A program made the translations under genes and the position numbers. The notes below the pieces were generated by a model, which saw only the letters and a program-made list of their open reading frames with translations, made no database searches and was not told the origin of the DNA. From the NCBI GenBank assembly GCA_964590645.1, contig CAZPYJ010000015.1, forward strand, positions 1 to 64,000: DNA of 64,000 bases. Reading direction: 5' to 3'. The DNA is from JAGNHN01 sp964590645 (GTDB lineage: Bacteria; Bacteroidota; Bacteroidia; Bacteroidales; JAGNHN01). Every line of letters begins with the position of its first letter. The stretch's first letter is position 1. Of this stretch, positions 7,961 to 17,000 are shown one piece after another.

Positions 7961-9853
7961 TCAATACAACTTAAAATCAGGTAATCCCACAATGCTGCCG
8001 TCGGGGAAGGTTTCCGGTTGCCAGCTTCTTACATAGATCAGCGGGCGCAGGCTATCGCTCAGATCCAGCATCAGGAACAGGAATCCGTAATCGGAGTAGC
8101 TACTTGAATAATAGTATTGTTCGAGCTGGATACCGTACACAGATTCTTTCGAATTGGAAACATCAAAGCGGGTTTCCTGGAAAACGATGTTGATGTACTC
8201 ATTTCTGCGGAATACATCCCTGAGTTTCTTGATATAGGATGCTTTGCTGTGACGGATATACTCTACTTGCTCAATGGTGACAGTTTCAGCGTAGGAAGGA
8301 CTGGATATCCTGGCATCTATAAGTACCTTCCCTACGATGATGAGCGCATTTTCATCAAAAAGCTTCTCAATATAGTCCAGTCTTTTCAGGGCATAGGCCG
8401 TTTGATAGTTTTCCAGGAAATGGATGAGTGTGTATTTATGTTCATCACTCCCAAAACGTTCACTCCGGTTCATCAAATCTTCCAGGGTTTGCTGGCTTAG
8501 CCCGAAAGAAAGGCCGTCAATGAATTGTCCGCTTGAATCCAACTGAAAATTCAGTTTCTCAATAACCGTGTGTTTATTGTTACTGTAATTAATGCTTAAT
8601 GGAATATCTCTTATTTCCTGGCGCTGATTATATACTGCCAGGTAAGGGCTTTGTTCCGTCTCACGGAAGAAATGCACTGATGCGGCATTTTGAAGCATCT
8701 GATCCAGCATTTTCCTGCCATCCGCAGTGAAATAGGGATATACTTTCGACGGCATCCTGTCCTCAATACTGGCGCAGATTTCCTGCACCTTGCGCAGCAT
8801 ATCCGGCTTAATCAGAGGATCAGATACTGGCTTTGTAGCGGAATTACGCGCGGATATCTTTCTGTCAGGAACGATGGCGGGGGGATAGGCTTTCTCACTG
8901 GCGCCGGATCTTCGGTCTCGACAGGAAGCCATTGAAAGGGATTTGTGCGCTTCAAGAAAAGTAAGTTCACGGGCTGTTTGTTGGGCTTGTGCTATGGTTT
9001 TATCCGGATCCACGTTTGCATGGTCCATTCCCACAATTTCAAGCTTTATCTCATCGAGCAGTATAGCGTTAGCCTTATCGAGGATCAGTGTTGCAAGGCC
9101 ATCCTTAACGATTACTCTCTTGTTGGTAACACGGCCATCATTGTATCTGAAGCTAAGCTCTTTGACTGCCTGCTGGAGGTAACTTACCCACAAATCAATG
9201 TGAACCTCTCCACCTTTTTCTTCACAATTTCTTATTTCAAGGTGAATATCACTCAGGCTTGTTTTGATGATATTGTCAAGGATGATATGGGTGGCACTGG
9301 AGTCTTTTCCGGCAAGGGCCGATCGGAGGTCAAGCTTATCAGGATGCAACTCCAACATTCCTTTGGCAGTGTAGAATTGATGTAGCGCCAATCCTATTCT
9401 GTTGTCTTCCAAAAAGGCTTTTCCATCCCTGAGATAATCGTCTACGTTGTTTTTTATCGTCCGAAAATACTTCTGTATCTCGTCTTCGCTGATATAAATA
9501 AGCATTGCATACTCTCCGGTGTTCAACAGGGCTGATTTACGCTGTGTGTTGTTTAGCACTTGACTCGTTCGCGCATCGATATAAATCTGCGTAGAGGATG
9601 CTATGGAATCCTGCCTCTCCTGAATCTGCATCGTGGTGCGGCCTTCAATGGTGATGCTTATCTTGCTGGCCAGCTGCAAGTAGGCTTCCCTTTCAGCCAA
9701 ATCCTTGTTCAAATTCTTTCCATAGCCATACACATATCCTGGGTCTGACCTTATGCTTTCCATCTCATTGATGTCCTCCTGCGCATACCCTGCATATAAT
9801 GGAATGCAGAAAACCAATGTCAAAATCAATCTGTTTGCGCTTCTGCTTTTCAT
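7961..9853 (-). CDS. Exported protein with LPP20-like N-terminal domain
   Basis: An unnamed 630-residue exported protein. A signal peptide is followed by AYAQ at about residue 25. Residues about 36-135 resemble the LPP20/FlgP family: GYGKNLNKDLAEREAYLQL leads into a helix, then a strand ending YAMLIYISEDEIQKYF. A middle segment (about 200-280) looks beta-rich, and the C-terminal 270 residues are not recognised. It is the last gene of a three-gene operon, and its start overlaps the stop of the transglutaminase-like gene by 4 bases, implying translational coupling. The smaller first gene of the operon has a related LPP20-like domain. The function is unknown; an envelope or surface role is inferred from the signal peptide and partners. 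Confidence 0.75.
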   Translation of the reverse strand: MKSRSANRLILTLVFCIPLYAGYAQEDINEMESIRSDPGYVYGYGKNLNKDLAEREAYLQLASKISITIEGRTTMQIQERQDSIASSTQIYIDARTSQVLNNTQRKSALLNTGEYAMLIYISEDEIQKYFRTIKNNVDDYLRDGKAFLEDNRIGLALHQFYTAKGMLELHPDKLDLRSALAGKDSSATHIILDNIIKTSLSDIHLEIRNCEEKGGEVHIDLWVSYLQQAVKELSFRYNDGRVTNKRVIVKDGLATLILDKANAILLDEIKLEIVGMDHANVDPDKTIAQAQQTARELTFLEAHKSLSMASCRDRRSGASEKAYPPAIVPDRKISARNSATKPVSDPLIKPDMLRKVQEICASIEDRMPSKVYPYFTADGRKMLDQMLQNAASVHFFRETEQSPYLAVYNQRQEIRDIPLSINYSNNKHTVIEKLNFQLDSSGQFIDGLSFGLSQQTLEDLMNRSERFGSDEHKYTLIHFLENYQTAYALKRLDYIEKLFDENALIIVGKVLIDARISSPSYAETVTIEQVEYIRHSKASYIKKLRDVFRRNEYINIVFQETRFDVSNSKESVYGIQLEQYYYSSSYSDYGFLFLMLDLSDSLRPLIYVRSWQPETFPDGSIVGLPDFKLY

Positions 9854-12516
9854 TGCAAAATCTCCTTTAATATGTTGACGCGTCTGGTGTCTTTAATCAT
9901 TAATTTCTGAAAAGCGATAACCAAATCACCTTTGTGTTTATCCAGGACGATGTGATTCACCCTGGCCCACACTTTTTGATTTTGCGAAACCTCAAACCCA
10001 TCCTCAATATTGATTTGAATATCTCCATTGGATAATGGCACCAAAGCCATTCTTGCATCATCCTGAATACGCATCAGCATCACATCCACATAATCTTTCG
10101 CCAGTTTTATCCTAAACTGTTTGTGTTGCCTGTCAATCGATTTGATGGAACCAATGGTCTCGTAGAGTGGTTTGTTGGATTGAATGAAATCAGGGTTGTA
10201 TTTCTGGAAGGTTCGTTGAATATCCTTGCCACTGAGATGGGGACTGTATTGTTCTATCAATTGTGTGGTGGCAAAAAGACCTGCAATAGATGGTTCCGTT
10301 TTCTCATCGAGGTATGCATCGTAGAGTTGTTTCAGCAGTTCCGGGATAGAATACTGACTGATTTCTTCCACCGCAAGGGTGCTATGCATTGTAAGCATTT
10401 GGGGAAAACGGACGGATCCGGAAAAGAGAATCTTTTTGGCAGATGGCTGCCAACCGGTAGCATAGGAGAGGCTTTGGCTGGTTTTTGGGAAAATACTCAA
10501 ATATTCAGTCTCCCCATTCTCATCTACATAATACTGAAAATCATATTGATGATGCGCAGAAGACGGAGGATGCAATAGTTCCGACTTAAACCATTTGATG
10601 CTTTGCAGGTCCCGGCTCAAACGTGCCATAAAGATGCCTTCAAAGGGCGATGAATCATCCTTACCATCTGTGCCCCGGGCTTCCCTGCTCCAAAGACCAC
10701 TCAGGATAATGTCTTCTGAAAAAGGGATGACCTCCAAAGGCAAGCTCGACTTGGAAAAATCCACCCTGAGGTGCTGAAGATAATTTCCGTTTCTATCAAG
10801 ATGGAGGATAAGGCCCTGGTCGCTTAGTGTACCAGAAAGATTTGTGTCAGTCAGTTGAAGGTTTTCCTTGAGTCTTCCAGCAATCAAAACCCCTTCCTCT
10901 CCCGGCAGTACAAGCATATTCTGATAGACTCCGGGTGTTGATATTTGATCCTTCACTTCTCTCCATACTGCAGGAATCCTTCCTTGCCGGGGCGCGTTGT
11001 GGCTGGAAATCTCCACAAGAACCGGGCTTGCTTCCAAAAACTTTTCCTCTATACATCCGACTGGCGCATTAATGTGCGTGGGATCAGCATAGTAGTATGG
11101 GTGGCCTTCCAGGATAATCCCATTGGCGCCGGGTAATTCCTCCTCAAATCGGATGGCGGTTGCGATGTGTCTGGGAAACAAGGTTCCAATGATCTCAAGG
11201 CGGGTAAACATCCTGACCAGGCAGGAAAAAAAGACGGCCCTGTCCTCGCAATCGGAAAAGGGATAATGCAGGAGTTCTTCCGGGAAGAAAAAGTTTTCTT
11301 CGCCAAATTGCCTGATATCAGAGGCATAGGGGAAGGACTGATGCATCAGGTTTAGCAAAAAAGAAACGACCTCAAGATCACTTTTCCCCCTCAACATAGG
11401 TTCCAGGGCTTGCTCAATGCTTTCAAAACTGGTTGTGGAGAGTCCGGCATTAAAGTGTACTTCCAGATTGGTGTTCGGATAGGCACGGTAGAAATCAATC
11501 AGCCGTGATTCATAGAAGAAGCTGAAAGAAACCTTTCCCTCAGCGGGAATATCCAGTTCGATGATCTTTTCCCGGATGTCGCCGCCAAGGGTGGGGGGTG
11601 AATGCAATTGGAAGTCCACTATTCTGCCCTTCAGGTGGTAATCAAAATCCAGCATTTCCACTACTTCAATGTCCTTATCAGACAGCAACCAGTAGCGGAT
11701 GTCTCGCCCTGAACCTATATAAGGATAACCAAATATTTCATTCCAGGAAGGGATCATCACATAAAGGCTGCCATCGTTTCTGGCAATTTTTGCAGCATAG
11801 CCTGATCTGATCAGAAAGAACCATTGTAGGCTGGTTTTCAAATTTTTGCTGTCCTGACAAAGGCTGCTGCATAGAGAGTCGATAAGCAGATAGTAACCGT
11901 AATCATTAAGGTTGAATATTTCCTTCCATTCTGTGAGGCTCTGTATTGTTGCCTGGTAGTTTGAAGCACTCAGGCTTATCCAATGAGAGGCAATCACTGA
12001 TTCCTGCACATTGGTCAAGGTCTGATTAGCAAGGTTGGAATCTACCGCACAATCTACTGTATTACCAAAAAACCGGAATTGATGAGGAAGGGTGTAATCC
12101 TCTGTGGCTCCAGAATAACTGGCATAGGATGGCGGGGCTGAATAGTGCAGCACATTGCCCGGGTGGAAGCTGCTTGCTGCACTATCACTATCCTGGATGG
12201 GGGATGGTTTCGAAGGATCTTTTGTCTTTTCAGGTTCAAAGAAGGGAACTGTATCCGGTTTATTCGGAATCCCTTCTTTCCGGGAAGTATGCAATCGAAA
12301 GCTTGTCCATTTTTTTTCCAGATAGGCAGCAAATACAGAATCCCTTTGCTTTACCCACTCCTTCTGAATAAGCTCATCTTTTTCCCACTGGGTTTGTTTG
12401 TTCTCAAGAAAGGCTGCTTCTCGTTTATTTTTCAATACCTCATACTCCTCCAGTGTCTGGGCAGAAGCCAGAACTGAGGTCAAAGTCAGAAGAAAAAAGA
12501 GAAGCGTGATCCTCAT
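9850..12516 (-). CDS. Exported transglutaminase-like cysteine peptidase-fold protein
   Basis: An 888-residue protein with a signal peptide (cleavage after ASA, about residue 19) and a charged, probably coiled-coil segment at about 24-75. A beta/helical region (about 190-370) contains SLQWFFLIRSGYAAKIA. A transglutaminase-like core follows, with the expected Cys-His-Asp order: C423 in SDCEDRA, H450 in FPRHIATA and D478 in YYADPTH. The C-terminal 400 residues are not recognised. Members of this fold act as peptidases, transglutaminases or amidases; which applies here is unknown. Four-base overlaps with both neighbours show a tight operon. Proteins of this general type are seen in Bacteroidota, but I cannot name a characterised one. 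Confidence 0.75.
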   Translation of the reverse strand: MRITLLFFLLTLTSVLASAQTLEEYEVLKNKREAAFLENKQTQWEKDELIQKEWVKQRDSVFAAYLEKKWTSFRLHTSRKEGIPNKPDTVPFFEPEKTKDPSKPSPIQDSDSAASSFHPGNVLHYSAPPSYASYSGATEDYTLPHQFRFFGNTVDCAVDSNLANQTLTNVQESVIASHWISLSASNYQATIQSLTEWKEIFNLNDYGYYLLIDSLCSSLCQDSKNLKTSLQWFFLIRSGYAAKIARNDGSLYVMIPSWNEIFGYPYIGSGRDIRYWLLSDKDIEVVEMLDFDYHLKGRIVDFQLHSPPTLGGDIREKIIELDIPAEGKVSFSFFYESRLIDFYRAYPNTNLEVHFNAGLSTTSFESIEQALEPMLRGKSDLEVVSFLLNLMHQSFPYASDIRQFGEENFFFPEELLHYPFSDCEDRAVFFSCLVRMFTRLEIIGTLFPRHIATAIRFEEELPGANGIILEGHPYYYADPTHINAPVGCIEEKFLEASPVLVEISSHNAPRQGRIPAVWREVKDQISTPGVYQNMLVLPGEEGVLIAGRLKENLQLTDTNLSGTLSDQGLILHLDRNGNYLQHLRVDFSKSSLPLEVIPFSEDIILSGLWSREARGTDGKDDSSPFEGIFMARLSRDLQSIKWFKSELLHPPSSAHHQYDFQYYVDENGETEYLSIFPKTSQSLSYATGWQPSAKKILFSGSVRFPQMLTMHSTLAVEEISQYSIPELLKQLYDAYLDEKTEPSIAGLFATTQLIEQYSPHLSGKDIQRTFQKYNPDFIQSNKPLYETIGSIKSIDRQHKQFRIKLAKDYVDVMLMRIQDDARMALVPLSNGDIQINIEDGFEVSQNQKVWARVNHIVLDKHKGDLVIAFQKLMIKDTRRVNILKEILQ

Positions 12517-13124
12517 TCGTCAAGCGACCATTTGATGGATTCGGTGAATTTCTGAAACTGTTCCCTGTGCATTTCTATGTTCAGCTTGTCTTCCTTGCTG
12601 GCAGCTTCCATCAGGCTTTTTGCCACCCCTTTATTTTCGATCTCCATACTTACATAGTACTGATACTTATTGTCTTCATTTTGTAATAGCACATCACAAA
12701 TGGGCTTTGCCCCGTGCATCGTTTGAATGGAATACTCATCCACGATTTGTTCGAACAGTTCTCTTAGTTCTTCTTCGTTCTGGTACTCCTGTGATTTGAG
12801 ATAGCTGGAAATATTAGATTTGAGGTTCACCTCTATCTGGCGGGCCAGCCCGGTGCGGGCAGATTGCATTGCCTTTTCCTTGGCCACCATTTGGTCCATA
12901 CTTTCTCCCACGGCGGAGAAGCGAAGAAAGGCCGAGTCGCTCCGGTATTCCGGTCCGGTGCAGGGCGTAATGACCTGTTTGGAATATGCAACGACAGGCT
13001 CCGGTTCCGGAGGGGGCGCTGCGGCAGATTTGCTGGGGGTGGAGCAGGCATTCATCAATACAAATGCCGTGAGAACAGCCAGATGGATCAGGCTGAGCTT
13101 GAGGATGGATGTGCACTTTTTCAT
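12513..13124 (-). CDS. LPP20-like lipoprotein
   Basis: A 203-residue lipoprotein. The signal peptide ends in a lipobox-like LMNAC (Cys at about residue 27), and a Pro-rich linker (AAAPPPEPEP) follows. The remainder resembles LPP20/FlgP family domains: a strand (FLRFSAVGES), an Ala-rich helix (VAKEKAMQSARTGLARQIE) and later a strand (YQYYVSMEI). It is the first gene of the operon, and its stop overlaps the start of the transglutaminase-like gene by 4 bases. It shares its domain type with the last gene, which suggests two related subunits that act around the middle enzyme. The function is unknown. Confidence 0.75.
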   Translation of the reverse strand: MKKCTSILKLSLIHLAVLTAFVLMNACSTPSKSAAAPPPEPEPVVAYSKQVITPCTGPEYRSDSAFLRFSAVGESMDQMVAKEKAMQSARTGLARQIEVNLKSNISSYLKSQEYQNEEELRELFEQIVDEYSIQTMHGAKPICDVLLQNEDNKYQYYVSMEIENKGVAKSLMEAASKEDKLNIEMHREQFQKFTESIKWSLDE

Positions 13125-14031
13125 AGCGATGGTATTAGGGTTTGGTTATCCTATTGGGAGTGCTTAGTATGAAGTAAAAAAGACAGTTGGCAGAGATGGC
13201 TTTAAAAGTATGGATTATTGTTGGGATGGCAAAATGATTTTCGGGACTACTTGAGATTCACTGGAAATACCAGAATGAAGTTGAGGCTGGACCCTCCCGT
13301 CCGGGGATGTTCAACGCCTTAATATTTTGAGTTTTTCGGGCACTTGCCCTTATGATTGAGATGCAAAGACTTAGGGACAAGGGTTTACAGGTAAGCCTGT
13401 TTTTTTCTTCAGTTGTTATTATTATAACAAAAAAATAGTATATTGCCGCTCTCTCTGCCTGAGATTCGAAACATCATCGGGGTTTATAACAAAAGCGTTC
13501 TCCGTGAACCAGATTTTTCTTTCGTTCCCGATTTCAGCTCATCGATGCATAAAGTGTTGTTTGATAGAGGATTGGTGTGTAAATGCCTTTGGAAATCGAT
13601 ATGAATCCGTCTGGACTATGGCCAGGCCTGGTTTTTTGATGCGAAGGTGTTTCGCTGACCAGCTTGGCAAAGGCTCAGGACGAATGGAGACACTGCGACC
13701 CTCAGGACGCATCTGGACGCAATTTCCCGGCTGGGTGGCCAGCTGTTGATATAAACAACATACACTTAGAAACCACCTCTGCTTCCGCGGATGCAGTTGG
13801 GCTTGGTTGGTGTTTGGCCGGGGGAAAATATGTGCGAGTATATAGTTGGTGATTAATGACCGCTCTTTATAAATTTTAAGAGTGGAGTTGGATCTCTAAG
13901 ATTTCTCTACGAAGACCTCCATAAAAGAATGACACATCTTTTTAGGAATCCTCGAAACATAAAAATTATCTCGGGCTACAACAGCTGACGCAGTAGATGA
14001 CACCTCATTATTATAAGCAAAACACATAGCT
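13125..14031. other. 907-bp intergenic region, no gene supported
   Basis: This divergent spacer separates the LPP20 operon (minus) from the giant protease gene (plus). No reading frame resembles a protein. A sequence close to the Bacteroidota -7 element, TAAATTTT, lies near 13867, but it is about 160 bases before the next start codon. Base composition drops to AT-rich from about 13830 onward, continuous with the 5' part of the giant gene. Both promoters are presumably here, but neither matches the consensus well. Confidence 0.5.
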
Positions 14032-17000
14032 ATGAAACTTGCCACCAAATCACTAATAATTGTGATACTTTCTTTAACGCAACTATTTAACTCAACAAAT
14101 GCCCAAGAATATAGCACTTTTGAGTTAGTTGATACAACCAGCGTTTTTTATAAAGAAATAACACTTTCTGATGTTTTTAATGTCCTGCAGGTGAGGGCTC
14201 AAGCTCAGACAATACTACCTCAGTTATCAGAGGAAGAAAGGGTACTAATTGACCCTGAGGCCGTTCCATCAGTTATAGGTGTTGTGAGACGGCTGGAAGA
14301 ACCTTTTGTATTGAGTGCTGCTGATTTCTCTGAACAAATCACTTATCCAAGAAAGTCTGAGGAGGCAATTATTAATGATAGCCTTGTTATTCTTACAAGC
14401 CACGTAAAATCAGAGGGGGCAGGCGCACTACGTATAAAGTTTACAAAACCCGATTCACTCTCAGAGGAAGTGAAAATCTTTGTTTACACTACGAACGGTG
14501 AAATATTTGAGCCATACAGAGCCTGGATGTTTTATGAAAACATTTTATGGAGCCATGTATTTTTTGCAGAAGAGGTTTTGATACAGATTCAGATACCACT
14601 GGATTTGATCGAAGAATTCCAATACATTTTAGTAGAAGATGTTAATCACATAGACAACTTAGCATTTATAAAAGCAGCATGTTTGGAAGATGTTAACTGT
14701 GCGACCGCTAATAGCTTTTCAGGTACTAATAGTTTGAGGAGAGCCGTTGCAGGTATTACTACCTTTGGTCTTGGACCAACCAGTATATGGTGTTCTGGTG
14801 CATTATTATCTAACAGTACTTCTAATCAACTGTATCAACCTTTGTTTCAAACTGTAGGTCATTGTATCAATACTCAAAGCGGTGCGCAAAATGCAGCTTT
14901 CTTCTTTGATTACCGCACAATATTATGCAATTCTGGTGCTGCAGCTCATACCCAAGTACTCAGAGCAAATAGATTATGGTCTAGCTGGAGCGGAATGTCT
15001 TCATCTACTGAAGACTATGCATTACTGCTCTTGGAAGAAAAACCATCTATCAACCCTAATGGCAGAGTATATTTGGGTTGGACGACAGCCTCCCTCTCAA
15101 ATGGTGATGTTATTCACAATGTTTCTCACCCAGCTTACGGAGACAGTAAGCAAAAGTATGCCAGAGCAAACAAATCATTTACATATATTTGGGAAAGATG
15201 CACCGGTTTGACAACAGATGCAAACGATTATTCTAAAATTACTCACGGTACTACATTACCCGGAAGTAGTGGAAGTCCCTGGGTTAATACATCTGGGTTA
15301 GTTGTTGGGGCGCACAGAGGAAAATGTGGTAGTGGTAATGATCCATGCAATTATAATAGTTTTTATCAGGTTTCGGCTCGTATGGCATATTTCTTTCCCT
15401 CAATTTCCGGTTGGCTACAAGGGACATCTCCTGTCAGTATGACTATTAGCACTAACAGTTTGAACTTCGGAAATATTAATGCAAATACCACTAGCACTCT
15501 TAATCTTACATTTACTAATCAATCAACTTCAGGTTTTAACATAGACTTGTCTCTTAGTTTTACAGGAACAAATGCCAGTCAATTCCGTATAGTGAATGAT
15601 GGTGTTGTAAGTACAACTGCAAACCTTTATATCGCTAAAGGAAAAAGCAGAACCATTCAAATACGTTTTCAACCAAATTGTGGTGGTTCAATGGGTGCCA
15701 GTTTAAGAGTTGTGCATAATGCTACAAATATCTCCAGTCCTCACAATATCTCTTTATCCGGTTGCGCAATACCCGCACAACCCGGAACTCTAATTGGGCA
15801 AACAACAGCTTGCTCAGGCACACAATATATTTTCAGCATTCCATCTGTTTGCGGAGCCACTTCGTACAACTGGGAATATTCAGGTGGTGGTACACCCATT
15901 GGTTCTGGCACAAGCGTAATACTGACCCCAACCAGTAGTGGGACCTTGCGCGTAAGGGCTGTTAATAGTTGTGGAAGTAGTTCCTGGCGTAATCAAAACT
16001 TAGTTGTTAATGCATTACCATTAGGTGTTTCAGTCGGTGGAGGGGGAACACATTGCAGCAGTGCCACACTTTCTGCCACCGGCGGATCCGGTGGCACCAT
16101 CTATTGGCAGGGCACCAACAGCAATGGAACATCCACCACCACCCCTGCTACATCACGCACCGTAACCTCCACGGGAACTTATTATTTCCGGGCAAATAAT
16201 TCTTGTGGCTGGGGAACACCCGGCAGTGTGAGTGTGACCATAAATGACCCACCTTCATCTGTAATAGTCAGCGGAGGTGGTACTCACTGTAATTCTACGC
16301 TACTATACGCTTCGGGTGGAAATGGTGGGACTGTGTATTGGCAGGGTGCCAACAGCAATGGAACATCCACCTCCACACCTGCCTCCTCGCAAACCGTTAG
16401 TACCTCCGGGACTTATTATTTTAGAGCATATAACAATTGTGGCTGGAGTGCCCCGGGAAGCGCGACCGTGACAATTGTCACTTTGCCTGGGGCAGTAAGT
16501 GTGTCAGGTGGGGGAACCTATTGCAATACTGCCACGCTTTATGCAAGTGGTGGGGCAGGTGGGACTATTTATTGGCAGGGAACCAATGGCAACGGGACAT
16601 CTACCGCCACACCTGCTAACACTTACTCTGTGACCTCTTCCGGAACCTATTGTTTCCGGGCCCATAATTCCTGTGGGTGGGGTTCTCCCGGTAGCGTTAG
16701 TGTAACGATTAACCAAGCACCCCAGCCGGTGACACTTAGCGGGGGAGGTACCCACTGTGATTCAACAGTTCTTTATGCTTCCGGTGGCAACGGGGGTGTC
16801 ATTTACTGGCAGGGAACCAATAGCAATGGAACATCCACTGCTACACCGGCAAGCTCTCAGAGCATTACCGCTTCCGGAACCTATTATTTTCGGGCATACA
16901 ATAATTGCGGCTGGGGAGCTTCGGGAAGTGCCAATGTGGTTATTTTGACCATTCCACCTTCTCCTGGAGTGATAACAGGCAATACTAACCCTTGCCAAGG

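Noticed and set aside
13504..13749. 81-codon plus-strand reading frame in the spacer before the giant gene
   Set aside because: GTG start, no conserved motif, composition unlike a protein; not supported.
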